The translations under genes and the position numbers were made by a program. Shown piece after piece: positions 26,337-34,205 of a stretch of 64,000 nucleotides of DNA. Position 1 is the first letter of the stretch; the number at the start of each line of letters is the position of its first letter. The stretch comes from Desulfatibacillum aliphaticivorans DSM 15576 (GTDB taxonomy: Bacteria; Desulfobacterota; Desulfobacteria; Desulfobacterales; Desulfatibacillaceae). The notes below the pieces were generated by a model. The model saw only the letters and a list, made by a program, of their open reading frames with translations, was not told the DNA's origin and did not search any database. The DNA is taken from the NCBI RefSeq assembly GCF_000429905.1, contig NZ_AUCT01000023.1:61831-125830 (forward strand), given 5' to 3'.

Positions 26337-28234
26337 ATGCGGCCCTCCAATGCTTTTAGTTCAGCGCGGGCCTGAGAGACGTTGTTATCCATCCCCTGCT
26401 TTTGCGCAAACTCCAAAGCCAGCCAAAGGTGGCGTTTGGCCCCCTCATAGTCGCCCATTTTCTTCAGCAGCATGGCGTAATTATGATGTCCGCGAGGATC
26501 GGTGGGCGCTAATTCAATGGATCGTTTGATGCATTGCAGGGCTTTTTGCTGGTCGCCAAGAACTTGATAGGCCAGGCCCTGGTTGTGGACCGCAGGGGCG
26601 TATCTGGGCTCCAACTCCACGGACTTGTTAAAGTAAGTGAGGGCTTCCTCCGGCTTGTTGGCCCGCATGAGCAACATTCCCATTTGGTAAAGCCCCTTGT
26701 AATTATCGGGCTCCAGTGTCAGGCCGCGTTGAATATATTTAGCCCCCTGATGAAGCATGCCCAGACGCGCCATCAAGGCCCCTAAAAATATGTTGCATTT
26801 GGCGTTGTCCGGGTCTTGCCTCAAAGCCCGCTGGTAATAAACAACCGCCTCCCCGTATCTGCCCACCTTGTCGTCGCTCAACTCCACGGCGTAATTTTGC
26901 AGCACCCTGCTCTTGTTGGGGCTCTTCTTCAAGCAATCGGCCATGAGGACCAGGTTGTCGGCCCAGACGCGGTTTCTGTACACCGTGCCTATGGAAAGCA
27001 AGAGAGCCGCACAGACGCACGCCGCGACCGCGCTCCTCGGACTTGACAGAGCCTGAAAGAGAAGCAACGTCAAGGCCAGGATGACCATTATGGACGGCAG
27101 GTAGGTCCTGTGTTCAAAGACCAGTTCAATGGGAATGAATGAGGACTCCAAAGCAAGGGTTGCAAAATACCAAAGAATGGCGAAGCTCACGATTCTGTGC
27201 TTTTTGGCCAAGGCGGCGGCCGCGCCCAGCAGCCCCAGGATGATGAGCAAGGAAATGAATGTGCTTATGGGGTCAAACAGGGAATGGGACAGGGGAAAGT
27301 CATGCTCCAGGTTCATCCGGCCGGGAAGAGGCAGGATAATCAGGGTCAGATACATCAGGACCACCCGAAACTGGGTCAGGATCCGTTCCATGGGGGTGAA
27401 ATCCCGAATTCCGTAATAGTTCATGACTCCCTGAACAGGATGGAAGTCAAAATAGACGAACCCGGCAAGGGCGCCTAGCAGGACGGCCCCGCCCAACCAG
27501 GGAAGGCCGCGCTTCAGCCATGCGGGATCCAGATCCTGAAAAAAATACCATTCGTAGATTACGATGATCACGGGCAGAACCAGGCCGATCTCCTTGGATC
27601 CGAGGGACAAGGCGAAAAACAGCCCGCACAAAAGAAAATAAATCCTGCGGTTTTGCATTCGCCCGCGGATGTACGATAGCAGCGCCGCTGCAAAAAACAG
27701 GGTGGAAAGCCCGTTCATCCTCTGGACGATGTAGGATGTGGTCTGGGTTCCCAAGGGATGGACCAGCCATAGAAGCGCCGCTAAAAAAGCTATCAGATTC
27801 GCCCTGTTTTCATGGAAGTTTTCACCCGTCCCTGAGAGCAGCAACGTCACCCGGAGCAGGAAAAAAACCAAAATGCCCGTTACAGCGTGGACGCCCAGAT
27901 TCACAAGGTGGTAGCCATAGGGATCCAGCAAGCCAAACCTATAGTTAATCATTAAGGTAAAGTTGGCTGCAAAACGGCCCGCCAGGCGGGATTCCTTCAG
28001 GCCTTCCAGGATGTTTCTCAGATCAAGACTCTGTTGCTGCAAAGGGAAGTTATTCTTAATCTGGGCCAGGTCATCGAAGATCATGGGGCCGTGCAATACG
28101 CCATGGTAGAGCACCAGGGTCAGCAGCGGGAATAGGATGAAGGCTGCAATCCCCCAGTATAGGCCTTTGCCTCCGGGAGCGGCCTTGGAAGCCTCGCCTC
28201 CGGGAGCGGCGTCTGGGACGGGTTTGGTTTTCAT
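26333..28234 (-). CDS. TMTC-like GT-C membrane glycosyltransferase with TPR repeats (4 of 4)
   Basis: A 633-residue protein from the ATG at 28234, chosen because GGAGGGG lies just upstream (a TTG at 28246 would be the only alternative). Motifs: 'GPMIFDDLAQIKNNFPLQ', 'FAANFTLMINYRFGLLDPYG', 'YHLVNLGVHAVTGILVFF'. Several TPR units close the protein ('VHNQGLAYQVLGDQQKALQC'). The canonical Arg-Pro-Leu of loop 1 is replaced by 'GRFAANFTLM'. It is the first gene of the operon; a conserved inverted-repeat motif lies about 180 bases upstream. Confidence 0.82.
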   Translation of the reverse strand: MKTKPVPDAAPGGEASKAAPGGKGLYWGIAAFILFPLLTLVLYHGVLHGPMIFDDLAQIKNNFPLQQQSLDLRNILEGLKESRLAGRFAANFTLMINYRFGLLDPYGYHLVNLGVHAVTGILVFFLLRVTLLLSGTGENFHENRANLIAFLAALLWLVHPLGTQTTSYIVQRMNGLSTLFFAAALLSYIRGRMQNRRIYFLLCGLFFALSLGSKEIGLVLPVIIVIYEWYFFQDLDPAWLKRGLPWLGGAVLLGALAGFVYFDFHPVQGVMNYYGIRDFTPMERILTQFRVVLMYLTLIILPLPGRMNLEHDFPLSHSLFDPISTFISLLIILGLLGAAAALAKKHRIVSFAILWYFATLALESSFIPIELVFEHRTYLPSIMVILALTLLLFQALSSPRSAVAACVCAALLLSIGTVYRNRVWADNLVLMADCLKKSPNKSRVLQNYAVELSDDKVGRYGEAVVYYQRALRQDPDNAKCNIFLGALMARLGMLHQGAKYIQRGLTLEPDNYKGLYQMGMLLMRANKPEEALTYFNKSVELEPRYAPAVHNQGLAYQVLGDQQKALQCIKRSIELAPTDPRGHHNYAMLLKKMGDYEGAKRHLWLALEFAQKQGMDNNVSQARAELKALEGRI

Positions 28235-28410
28235 TTTCCCCTCCAAAAAATGCGTGGATAGTGGTGCGGTAAACGAATCAAGGCGCTTCGTTTGAAGGCT
28301 TCAAACTTAGCACATCCGGCCGGATTGGGACAGCCCTTTGTTGGGGGTTTGTTGGGGTTAAAATTTTGAAAACTATTTAGACTCCCAAGCGCCTTTTTCT
28401 ATAGATAAGG

Positions 28411-28429
28411 TATGGGAATTTTTTCCCCA
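28411..28429. promoter_or_regulatory. Inverted-repeat motif ATGGG-N9-CCCAT (copy 1)
   Basis: ATGGGAATTTTTTCCCCAT matches at 16 of 19 positions a second copy at 39902-39920, with identical arms and the same 9-base T-rich centre. In this copy the arms extend to GTATGGG/CCCATAC (28410-28432). It lies about 180 bases upstream of the glycosyltransferase operon start and far upstream of the surface-protein array. Confidence 0.4.
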
Positions 28430-28667
28430 TACTTCGGCATTTAGGCAATTATTCATAAAACCCCCGCCCATGTTTAATTGGCCGGCCCTGTTAAACCCTC
28501 CCTTGAGGGCTCGATTGACCGCATAAACCTGCATGCAACAAAATATAGAATTGATTTTTAAAACTAATATATACATAAAAACCACAAACAAAACCCAATT
28601 TGATTCGCAGGCGCCATGCTCCCGGAAACAATTCTGTACACATGAAGAAAAAAAATGCGATAACATC

Positions 28668-28696
28668 TTGACTTGGAGAAAAAAGCGGGATATAAA
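28668..28696 (+). promoter_or_regulatory. Sigma-70-like promoter candidate for the surface-protein array
   Basis: TTGACT (28668-28673), a 17-base spacer, then TATAAA (28691-28696). Transcription would begin near 28703, giving a leader of about 440 bases before the first small exported protein gene at 29147. Confidence 0.4.
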
Positions 28697-29146
28697 CCTC
28701 TCTAAGGGTGAAGAATGCCTAACTAAAGGGGGGGCGTATTCGCCGGCAAGGGGGATTTTTCAGTTCGGCGAACATTCTATCACACACATGGAAGTGACGC
28801 AACCAGGGGGAAGGGCCTCCCGGCATTAAAAAGGCCCTGATCAGCACCCGCCCCACCGCAATCTTTGGCTAAACAAAGCCTCATATTCAGTTTTTACAAT
28901 AGAAAACGGTTTTTTCGACATTAAAGTTGGTTAAGAATTCCATTTGGGCGCAAACGGCGAGCACTCGTTGTTGTTCAAGGTTTTTTCGACCAAGCCGGAA
29001 TATACTCCGGGCGTATTTTTCTACGCACGGGATAGAACGATGTTATACCTGAAAATCCGCACTTGCTGAAAACAGGCATAGGGCCTGATTCTTGATAACC
29101 TTTTACCCTTAAACCACAACACTTTATTTTACCAAGGAGGTATGGC

Positions 29147-29605
29147 ATGAAGAAATTAGTTATTTTGGCGGCAATCCTGATGCTCGTTCCCGGAATGGCT
29201 CTGGCGGACATGGGTCTGTTGAACGAAAGCTCCCTGAACGACGTCACTGGTCAGGTAGGCATCACCATCGACCAAACCCTGAAGGCAACCATCGGAGCGG
29301 TGGAATGGACCGACGCCGACGGTTACCACACCACTACGCCCGCCACCGGAACCTTAGGCGCCCTGGAACTGAACACCATCACTATTGACGACGGCGGCGA
29401 CGCTATCTCCATGACCGGCCTGACCATTGACGCTGATGACGCCTCTCTGGTCATCGGCCTGCCCGCCATGACGGGCGACATCTCCGTTGGCAACATCTAT
29501 CTCACCGACGGATCCACCGCCGCCACCACGAGCAACAGCCTGGGCTCCCTGACCATTTCCGACCTGAACATGAGCGGCAGCACCGTCACCATCATGCCTC
29601 ACTAG
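29147..29605 (+). CDS. FilA-like exported surface protein (paralogue 1 of 6)
   Basis: A 152-residue protein with a clean signal peptide ('MKKLVILAAILMLVPGMALA'). The mature N-terminus carries the family motif 'SSLNDVTGQVGITIDQ', followed by a Ser/Thr/Gly/Asp-rich beta domain ('NTITIDDGGDAISMTGLTI', 'SLGSLTISDLNMSGSTVTIM') ending in Pro-His. The motif 'x-DE-x-L-x-VTGQxGI' is characteristic of DUF6160/FilA-type proteins of the putative pilus (Fil) system in gammaproteobacteria (assignment by recall of motif, not by search). AAGGAGG precedes the ATG. First of a tandem array. Confidence 0.7.
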   Translation: MKKLVILAAILMLVPGMALADMGLLNESSLNDVTGQVGITIDQTLKATIGAVEWTDADGYHTTTPATGTLGALELNTITIDDGGDAISMTGLTIDADDASLVIGLPAMTGDISVGNIYLTDGSTAATTSNSLGSLTISDLNMSGSTVTIMPH

Positions 29606-29635
29606 GATGCATTGCAGCCTGAACGGAGGATTTGC

Positions 29636-30097
29636 ATGAAAACGCTGGCGATTATAGTGGTGGTTTTATTAATGGCGCCGATTGCCGCCCAGGCCCGCAT
29701 GGAAAGCATGTCGGAGGACTCCATGGGAGTCATCCACGGGCAGGTGGGAATCACCATTAATTTTGAAACCCACCTGAGCGACAGCTACGTTGCAATCACG
29801 GATTCAGACGGCGACGATGACGCCTACCCCAACCAGGGCGCCCTGACCCTATACGGTCTGGACATAACCGGAACCGGGACAGGCGGCAATATGGTGGTGA
29901 CCGGATTGACTCTGGACGTAGGCACCGACGGCGGCGGGAGCCCGGCCTTGTGCATCGGGCTTCCGGAAATCGTAGGCGACGTGCAGATAGATGAGGTGCG
30001 CATAGGCGGCTCGGCCACGGCAGGAGATTCCCTTGGCGCAATCACCTGGGGCAACATCAACTACGCCCCCACCACCTGTACGGTGTACCCGCACTAG
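29636..30097 (+). CDS. FilA-like exported surface protein (paralogue 2 of 6)
   Basis: A 153-residue protein from the ATG at 29636 (CGGAGGA upstream). The signal peptide is 'MKTLAIIVVVLLMAPIAAQA'. Family motif 'EDSMGVIHGQVGITINFE', then 'ALTLYGLDITGTGTGGNMV' and the 'SLGAITWGNINY' block shared with its neighbours; ends 'VYPH'. One Cys pair in the C-terminal half ('PALCIGLPE', 'TTCTVYPH') is absent from paralogue 1. It is 30 bases after the first paralogue. Confidence 0.7.
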   Translation: MKTLAIIVVVLLMAPIAAQARMESMSEDSMGVIHGQVGITINFETHLSDSYVAITDSDGDDDAYPNQGALTLYGLDITGTGTGGNMVVTGLTLDVGTDGGGSPALCIGLPEIVGDVQIDEVRIGGSATAGDSLGAITWGNINYAPTTCTVYPH

Positions 30098-30144
30098 CGG
30101 CGCCGTGCACGCTGTTTGAATTTGCATTGCAGGAAGTGGAGTGA

Positions 30145-30603
30145 ATGACTCGATTCGCTGTCATAGTCATGTTGATGCTGACTTTGCCGATGACCGTCTT
30201 CGCCCGCATGGACTCCCTCACGGAGGAAGCCATGGGCGAAGTGACAGGCCAGACCGGCATCACTATCGACTTGACGTGGCAGTTGCTGGACTCGTATCTG
30301 GCATGGACCGATAATGACGGTTTCGGCACAACGGTTTCCCAGAACCCGGGTTCCCTCACCTTGTACGGGATTACCATAGATGATGGCGGCGCGCCCATCA
30401 CCATCTCGGGCATAACCCTGGATGTGGGAACCAATGGAAGCGGGGACTCCTATCTGATGATGGGGCTGCCGACCATCGAGGGCCAACTGGGCATTCAGGA
30501 GATCTACATAGGCTCCCAGGTTGCCTCCGGCGGGTCCTTGGGCCGGGTTTTCATCGGGGACCTGAATATGGAGAACAGCACGATTCGAGTCACGCCTCAC
30601 TGA
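30145..30603 (+). CDS. FilA-like exported surface protein (paralogue 3 of 6)
   Basis: A 152-residue protein. Signal peptide 'MTRFAVIVMLMLTLPMTVFA'. Motif 'EEAMGEVTGQTGITIDLTW', then 'SLTLYGITIDDGGAPITISG', 'LMMGLPTIEGQLGIQEIYIG' and 'SLGRVFIGDLNMENSTIRV', ending 'TPH'. Closest to paralogue 2 by eye. A GC-rich hairpin with a TTCG loop follows 27 bases after the stop and may separate the first three paralogues from the rest. Confidence 0.7.
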   Translation: MTRFAVIVMLMLTLPMTVFARMDSLTEEAMGEVTGQTGITIDLTWQLLDSYLAWTDNDGFGTTVSQNPGSLTLYGITIDDGGAPITISGITLDVGTNGSGDSYLMMGLPTIEGQLGIQEIYIGSQVASGGSLGRVFIGDLNMENSTIRVTPH

Positions 30604-30629
30604 CAAGGCGTTCTCCGGAAAAATCAAAA

Positions 30630-30660
30630 CTGTGGGGAGGGCTTCGGCCCTCCCCCACAG
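30630..30660 (+). terminator. Stable UUCG-capped hairpin after paralogue 3
   Basis: CTGTGGGGAGGGC pairs with GCCCTCCCCCACAG (one bulged C) around a TTCG tetraloop. Only a short T run (CCATTTTCGG) follows, so it may be a partial terminator or an mRNA 3' stabiliser that sets unequal expression within the array. Confidence 0.6.
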
Positions 30661-30728
30661 CCATTTTCGGACGCCGTCTTGGTAGAGCCGCAGTCTTTAA
30701 AGAGGAGAGCAAGAGGGAAGCCAAAACC

Positions 30729-31214
30729 ATGAAATACCGCTTTTTCATTATCGCCCTTTGCGTCCTGCTATTTCCAGCCCTGGCTTTCGCCGGGCATTCT
30801 GCGTTTGACAACATGGTGGAGCTTGACGAGGAACTGGGCGGCCTTTCCGGCCAGGTGGGGATAGCCGTTGACGGATCCATCAAGTTGGTGGACGGCTACA
30901 CCGCCTGGATCGACCAGGACGGGCTCAACGGGGACGCAAGCAATAACGGCGTCCTTCTTTTTGACGACCTCAGGCTTAATGGGGGAGGCGGCAACGGCCC
31001 CTTGATGATTCAGGGGCTGACCATCGATGCAGACACCAACGCTGCGGGAAAAACCGTGTTGATAATCAATCTCCCCAAAATATCGGGCGAGTTCACCGTA
31101 GGAAACATCTCCATAGGAAAAGACATCGAAGACGCCAGGGAAAACAGCCTGGGCAGTATATCAATCAGGGACGTTGATTTATCCAAGGATACAATATTGC
31201 TATCGCCCCATTGA
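30729..31214 (+). CDS. FilA-like exported surface protein (paralogue 4 of 6)
   Basis: A 161-residue protein. Signal peptide 'MKYRFFIIALCVLLFPALAFA'. Motif 'LDEELGGLSGQVGIAVDGSI', then 'LLFDDLRLNGGGGNGPLMIQ', 'VLIINLPKISGEFTVGNISI' and 'SLGSISIRDVDLSKDTILLS', ending 'PH'. It has a longer spacing from its neighbours (125 bases before) with AGGGAAG upstream of the ATG. Confidence 0.7.
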   Translation: MKYRFFIIALCVLLFPALAFAGHSAFDNMVELDEELGGLSGQVGIAVDGSIKLVDGYTAWIDQDGLNGDASNNGVLLFDDLRLNGGGGNGPLMIQGLTIDADTNAAGKTVLIINLPKISGEFTVGNISIGKDIEDARENSLGSISIRDVDLSKDTILLSPH

Positions 31215-31310
31215 TTTTTCAGTCGAAATTTAGGAACATTATTTTAACAATTTATTATGGTTTGAAGTAAATAACTATAAATGCCTGACGAAAGAGCCCG
31301 GGAGGCTTCC

Positions 31311-31805
31311 ATGGCAAAAACAATATATGCATTCATAGTAGCCTTTGCCTGTATGGCGTTATTTTCGCCATTGGGTTTTTGCGGCATGTCGGCCCTTGAG
31401 GATGAAGATCTGTCCGAAGTCACGGGACAAGTGGGAATCACCATTGACGTGGCTTTCGAAGCGACTTCCGGCTACCTGTCTCTAATGGACTATGACGGCT
31501 TCCCCGACGACACCGGGGGCTACAATGACCGTGCGTGCATCACTCTGGGCGATTTTTGGGCCAACGGCGGTTCGGCCGGAACTCCGGTCACCGGAGACGG
31601 GTGGACCATAGACGTGGGAAGCGACGGCACAAGCTCCTATCTGATCCTGGGCATCGGCACGCTTACGGAAGACGATGACTCCGGATGGGGATTTAACTCC
31701 TTTAAAATCGGCAAGGACCCGGACGTTGGATTTAACATCGGAAGCATTGCCATGACAGGTATTCAAATGGGCGGAAGCACCATACGCATCGAGCCGATTC
31801 CTTAG
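31311..31805 (+). CDS. FilA-like exported surface protein (paralogue 5 of 6)
   Basis: A 164-residue protein from the ATG at 31311 (GGGAGG five bases upstream; an in-frame ATG at 31281 has no such site). Signal peptide 'MAKTIYAFIVAFACMALF' through 'GFCG'. Motif 'EDEDLSEVTGQVGITIDVAF', then 'CITLGDFWANGGSAG', 'YLILGIGTLTEDDDSGWGF', 'NIGSIAMTGIQMGGSTIRI'. The C-terminus differs (ends 'EPIP'), and a Gly/Ser/Asp-rich insertion is present. Confidence 0.68.
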   Translation: MAKTIYAFIVAFACMALFSPLGFCGMSALEDEDLSEVTGQVGITIDVAFEATSGYLSLMDYDGFPDDTGGYNDRACITLGDFWANGGSAGTPVTGDGWTIDVGSDGTSSYLILGIGTLTEDDDSGWGFNSFKIGKDPDVGFNIGSIAMTGIQMGGSTIRIEPIP

Positions 31806-31832
31806 GCCATGGCGTTTTTAGGAGACGCACTC

Positions 31833-32399
31833 ATGAAAAAAAGCATCCTCGCAGCCTGTTGCGCAATTCTCCTGGCTTTGCCCGGCGCCATGGCCCAAAG
31901 CCCGGAGCAGGACATCCGCGGCGACTATTCTGACGCCGTTGAAGCCCCCGTGCGCGACCCCGGCCTTGAGAGCTTTTTTGCATTGGAAAATAATCTGGAG
32001 GAATTGGATCAGTCCGACCTTGCCTCTCACACAGGGCAAATAGGCATAAGGATAGACATCAGCCTGGAAGTCACGGACGGCTATCTTTGTTGGAAGGACA
32101 AAGACGGCTACGCAGAAGACGGCGTACCCGGAGACCCAGGATACCTGACTTTCTCCGGAATGAAAATGAATGACGGCAATGACCCCGCCGGGCCGATGAT
32201 CATAAACAATCTGGTTATTGACACAGGCTACGGCAACGAGTTCAGCTACATGGCCATCAGCCTGCCTGACATCATTGGCAGGGTTTCGTTTGACGCCATC
32301 AAACTGGGCGACGGGCAGGACATGGGGTCTTCGCTTGGCGGTTGGGTTTTTGGAGACATGTACATAGAACACAGCAGTTTTTTTATCCGGACCAGGTGA
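31833..32399 (+). CDS. FilA-like exported surface protein (paralogue 6 of 6)
   Basis: A 188-residue protein from the ATG at 31833 (AGGAGA upstream). Signal peptide 'MKKSILAACCAILLALPGAMA'. It has an extra acidic stretch of about 40 residues before the motif 'LDQSDLASHTGQIGIRIDIS'. The beta domain follows ('YLTFSGMKMNDGNDPAGPMI', 'MAISLPDIIGRVSFDAIKLG', 'SLGGWVFGDMYIEHSSFFI'). The most diverged and longest of the array, adjacent to the C39 peptidase gene. Confidence 0.66.
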   Translation: MKKSILAACCAILLALPGAMAQSPEQDIRGDYSDAVEAPVRDPGLESFFALENNLEELDQSDLASHTGQIGIRIDISLEVTDGYLCWKDKDGYAEDGVPGDPGYLTFSGMKMNDGNDPAGPMIINNLVIDTGYGNEFSYMAISLPDIIGRVSFDAIKLGDGQDMGSSLGGWVFGDMYIEHSSFFIRTR

Positions 32400-32589
32400 G
32401 ACGCCGTCCGCGCCGGTTTTATTGAGCGCTTCAGCAGGCAAATCCATTTTTGCAACTGCATTTCCGGCCTTGGAAATATAGAATAAATCAGCGAATCCAG
32501 CAAATTTGCGGAAATCGCAAGGGCCAGGGCCCCAACTATAATCAAACGGCGGATTCCTTCAAGGAGTCGGCCGGGGATGCGATTAAATC

Positions 32590-34119
32590 ATGCACGTTCT
32601 GGCAGGCTTTTTAATCGGCGTAGCTATGCTGACCGGATTTTATGAACCTCAGCCTCTTCCTCAGGGGACTTACATGGTTCAGACCGGCCTGCAGCAGCCT
32701 ATTGCTCCCCGGACGTCTTTGCCCGCCTTGTCGGAACACCGATACCACAACATTGTGCGCCAGATGTACGACTACAGCTGCGGCTCCGCAGCCCTGACCA
32801 CTCTGCTCAACTACTACCTGGGCGAAAATCTCACCGAACCCCACATTATCAACGGACTGCTGACTTACGGAGACGTGGAGCGCATATCTCAGAGCCGGGC
32901 TTTTTCCTTGCTGGACATGAAGAGCCTGGTGGAAATCCTCGGGTATGAAGCCCATGGATACAAAGCTGAAATAGACGACGCAAAAAAACTCAAAATTCCA
33001 TATATCGTATCCATCGACCTATTCGGCTATCTGCATTTCGTGGTTGTCAAAGGCATTTATAACGGACACGTAATGATTGCGGATCCATCCATGGGCAACA
33101 TCAGTTTCCCTCTGGCTACCTTTGAACGATTATGGTATAAGAACGTCATCTTTGTCGTATTGCCTAAAACCTCCAATTCCTATCGAACTCCAGGCGGAAG
33201 AAAGGCCGCCGTATACGCCGCTGCACCAGGTTCGGGCAACGGATACGGCAATGGAAACGGATACGGAAACGGTAACGGCTATGGCAACGGTAACGGCTAT
33301 GGCAACGGAAACGGCTATGGCAACGGAAACGGCTATGGCAACGGAAACGGCTATGGCAACGGAAACGGATACGGAAACGGCTATGGCAACGGCTATGGCA
33401 ACGGATACGGAAACGGATACGGCAACGGGGCGGGTTCCGGCCCTGCAAACAACCGATCAAAAATTCCATCCTCGCCGGAGGAAATCAACGCATTAGGCCT
33501 TTACTATGGAGGCATTCAGGGAAATAGTCTGGATGGAGCCTTGGAACCCAATTCCCATGGTAACGGAAACGGCTTTGGAAACGGCGACGGATTTGGAAAT
33601 GGAAACGGTTTGGGAAACAGCGACCCATTAGGGAATAAAAACGGGTACAGCAACAGCGAGGGGTTTGGTAACGGGGATGGGTTCGGAAACGGAAACGGCT
33701 TTGGAAACGGCAATGGCTATGGCAATGGTAACGGCTATGGCAATGGAAACGGCTACGGCAATGGAGAAGACGGCGCCAACGGCGGTCTTTATGTAGACGG
33801 CGTTGGAAACGCCGGCAATCGCCGCTTCCATGCATTGGAATTAACCGAAAACGACCTCCGTTTTATAGACAATGAGATGGCTCGCCAAATTATGGCGTTT
33901 ACTACCCCACAACCCTCCATTCTTGCTTCGCAATTCGAGGCGGATTACGTGACAGGCATGGCGATCAACAAGATCACTTACCGGGTTGCTCCCGGCCATG
34001 TGCTATTTTCCTCCCCGGATGCGTCCACCAGCTCCTCCGCAAGTACGCGTTTTGAAATACGGGTTTCCAACGAAAGTTCTAATTCAGACAGCGGTACGGC
34101 GACAGTGGTGACCAACTAG
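32590..34119 (+). CDS. Exported C39-family cysteine peptidase with Gly-Asn-Gly-Tyr repeats (FilB-like)
   Basis: A 509-residue protein. After a short signal sequence, residues 45-195 form a papain-like C39 peptidase domain: catalytic Cys64 in 'YDYSCGSAALTTLLNYYLG', His149 in 'GYLHFVVVKG' and Asp165 in 'VMIADPSMGN'. Two low-complexity blocks follow (about 211-280 and 322-395) built of GYGNGN and GFGNGN units. The C-terminal domain of about 110 residues includes 'RQIMAFTTPQPSILASQFEA'. The array of exported proteins upstream and the outer-membrane barrel downstream match the FilA-FilB-FilC order of the putative Fil system. It is not fused to an ABC transporter as bacteriocin C39 peptidases are. 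The ATG has a poorly placed AAGGAG 19 bases upstream. Confidence 0.78.
   Translation: MHVLAGFLIGVAMLTGFYEPQPLPQGTYMVQTGLQQPIAPRTSLPALSEHRYHNIVRQMYDYSCGSAALTTLLNYYLGENLTEPHIINGLLTYGDVERISQSRAFSLLDMKSLVEILGYEAHGYKAEIDDAKKLKIPYIVSIDLFGYLHFVVVKGIYNGHVMIADPSMGNISFPLATFERLWYKNVIFVVLPKTSNSYRTPGGRKAAVYAAAPGSGNGYGNGNGYGNGNGYGNGNGYGNGNGYGNGNGYGNGNGYGNGNGYGNGYGNGYGNGYGNGYGNGAGSGPANNRSKIPSSPEEINALGLYYGGIQGNSLDGALEPNSHGNGNGFGNGDGFGNGNGLGNSDPLGNKNGYSNSEGFGNGDGFGNGNGFGNGNGYGNGNGYGNGNGYGNGEDGANGGLYVDGVGNAGNRRFHALELTENDLRFIDNEMARQIMAFTTPQPSILASQFEADYVTGMAINKITYRVAPGHVLFSSPDASTSSSASTRFEIRVSNESSNSDSGTATVVTN
33235..33426 (+). repeat. In-frame minisatellite encoding GYGNGN units (block 1)
   Basis: About eight 18-base units coding Gly-Tyr-Gly-Asn-Gly-Asn, then about four 12-base units coding Gly-Tyr-Gly-Asn. 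Units vary at third codon positions (ggc/gga, aac/aat), so the array is old enough to have drifted or has been maintained by exchange. Confidence 0.9.
33559..33767 (+). repeat. In-frame minisatellite encoding G(F/Y)GNGN units (block 2)
   Basis: A second, less regular block with Gly-Phe-Gly-Asn units giving way to Gly-Tyr-Gly-Asn at its end. It is separated from block 1 by about 44 non-repeat codons and remains in frame. Confidence 0.85.
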
Positions 34120-34205
34120 CTGACTTCCGGCTTGTTGCAACCAAATTAGTGGCGGCCCCTCCAGGGCGGTAGTGCGCCTTATATCATTTGGAAAGGAGAT
34201 TTTTC

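Larger units (their letters stand above)
28235..29146. other. 912-base divergent intergenic region
   Basis: It lies between the leftward glycosyltransferase operon and the rightward array of small surface proteins. No reading frame here has a good start site or protein-like composition. It holds an inverted-repeat motif (28411-28429), a sigma-70-like promoter (28668-28696), a repeat GGTTTTTTCGAC present at 28908-28919 and 28979-28990, and an imperfect stem-loop at 28812-28838. The region is AT-richer than the flanking genes. A long leader for the array is possible. Confidence 0.5.

Noticed and set aside
28373..28829. Two frames of about 97 codons on opposite strands in the 912-base gap
   Set aside because: No ribosome sites, no signal peptide or domain, and both overlap the candidate promoter and inverted repeat.
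33077..33496. Thr/Ala-rich frame of 139 codons within the repeat region
   Set aside because: It is a frame-shifted reading of the GYGNGN repeat; repeated DNA gives open frames in several registers.
33235..33767. The tandem repeat blocks as a CRISPR array
   Set aside because: Units are contiguous, 12-18 bases long, in frame and without unique spacers.
34188..34205. An earlier start for the coiled-coil barrel protein at TTG 34188
   Set aside because: It would include the Shine-Dalgarno sequence in the coding region and add charged residues before the signal peptide; TTG at 34206 fits better.
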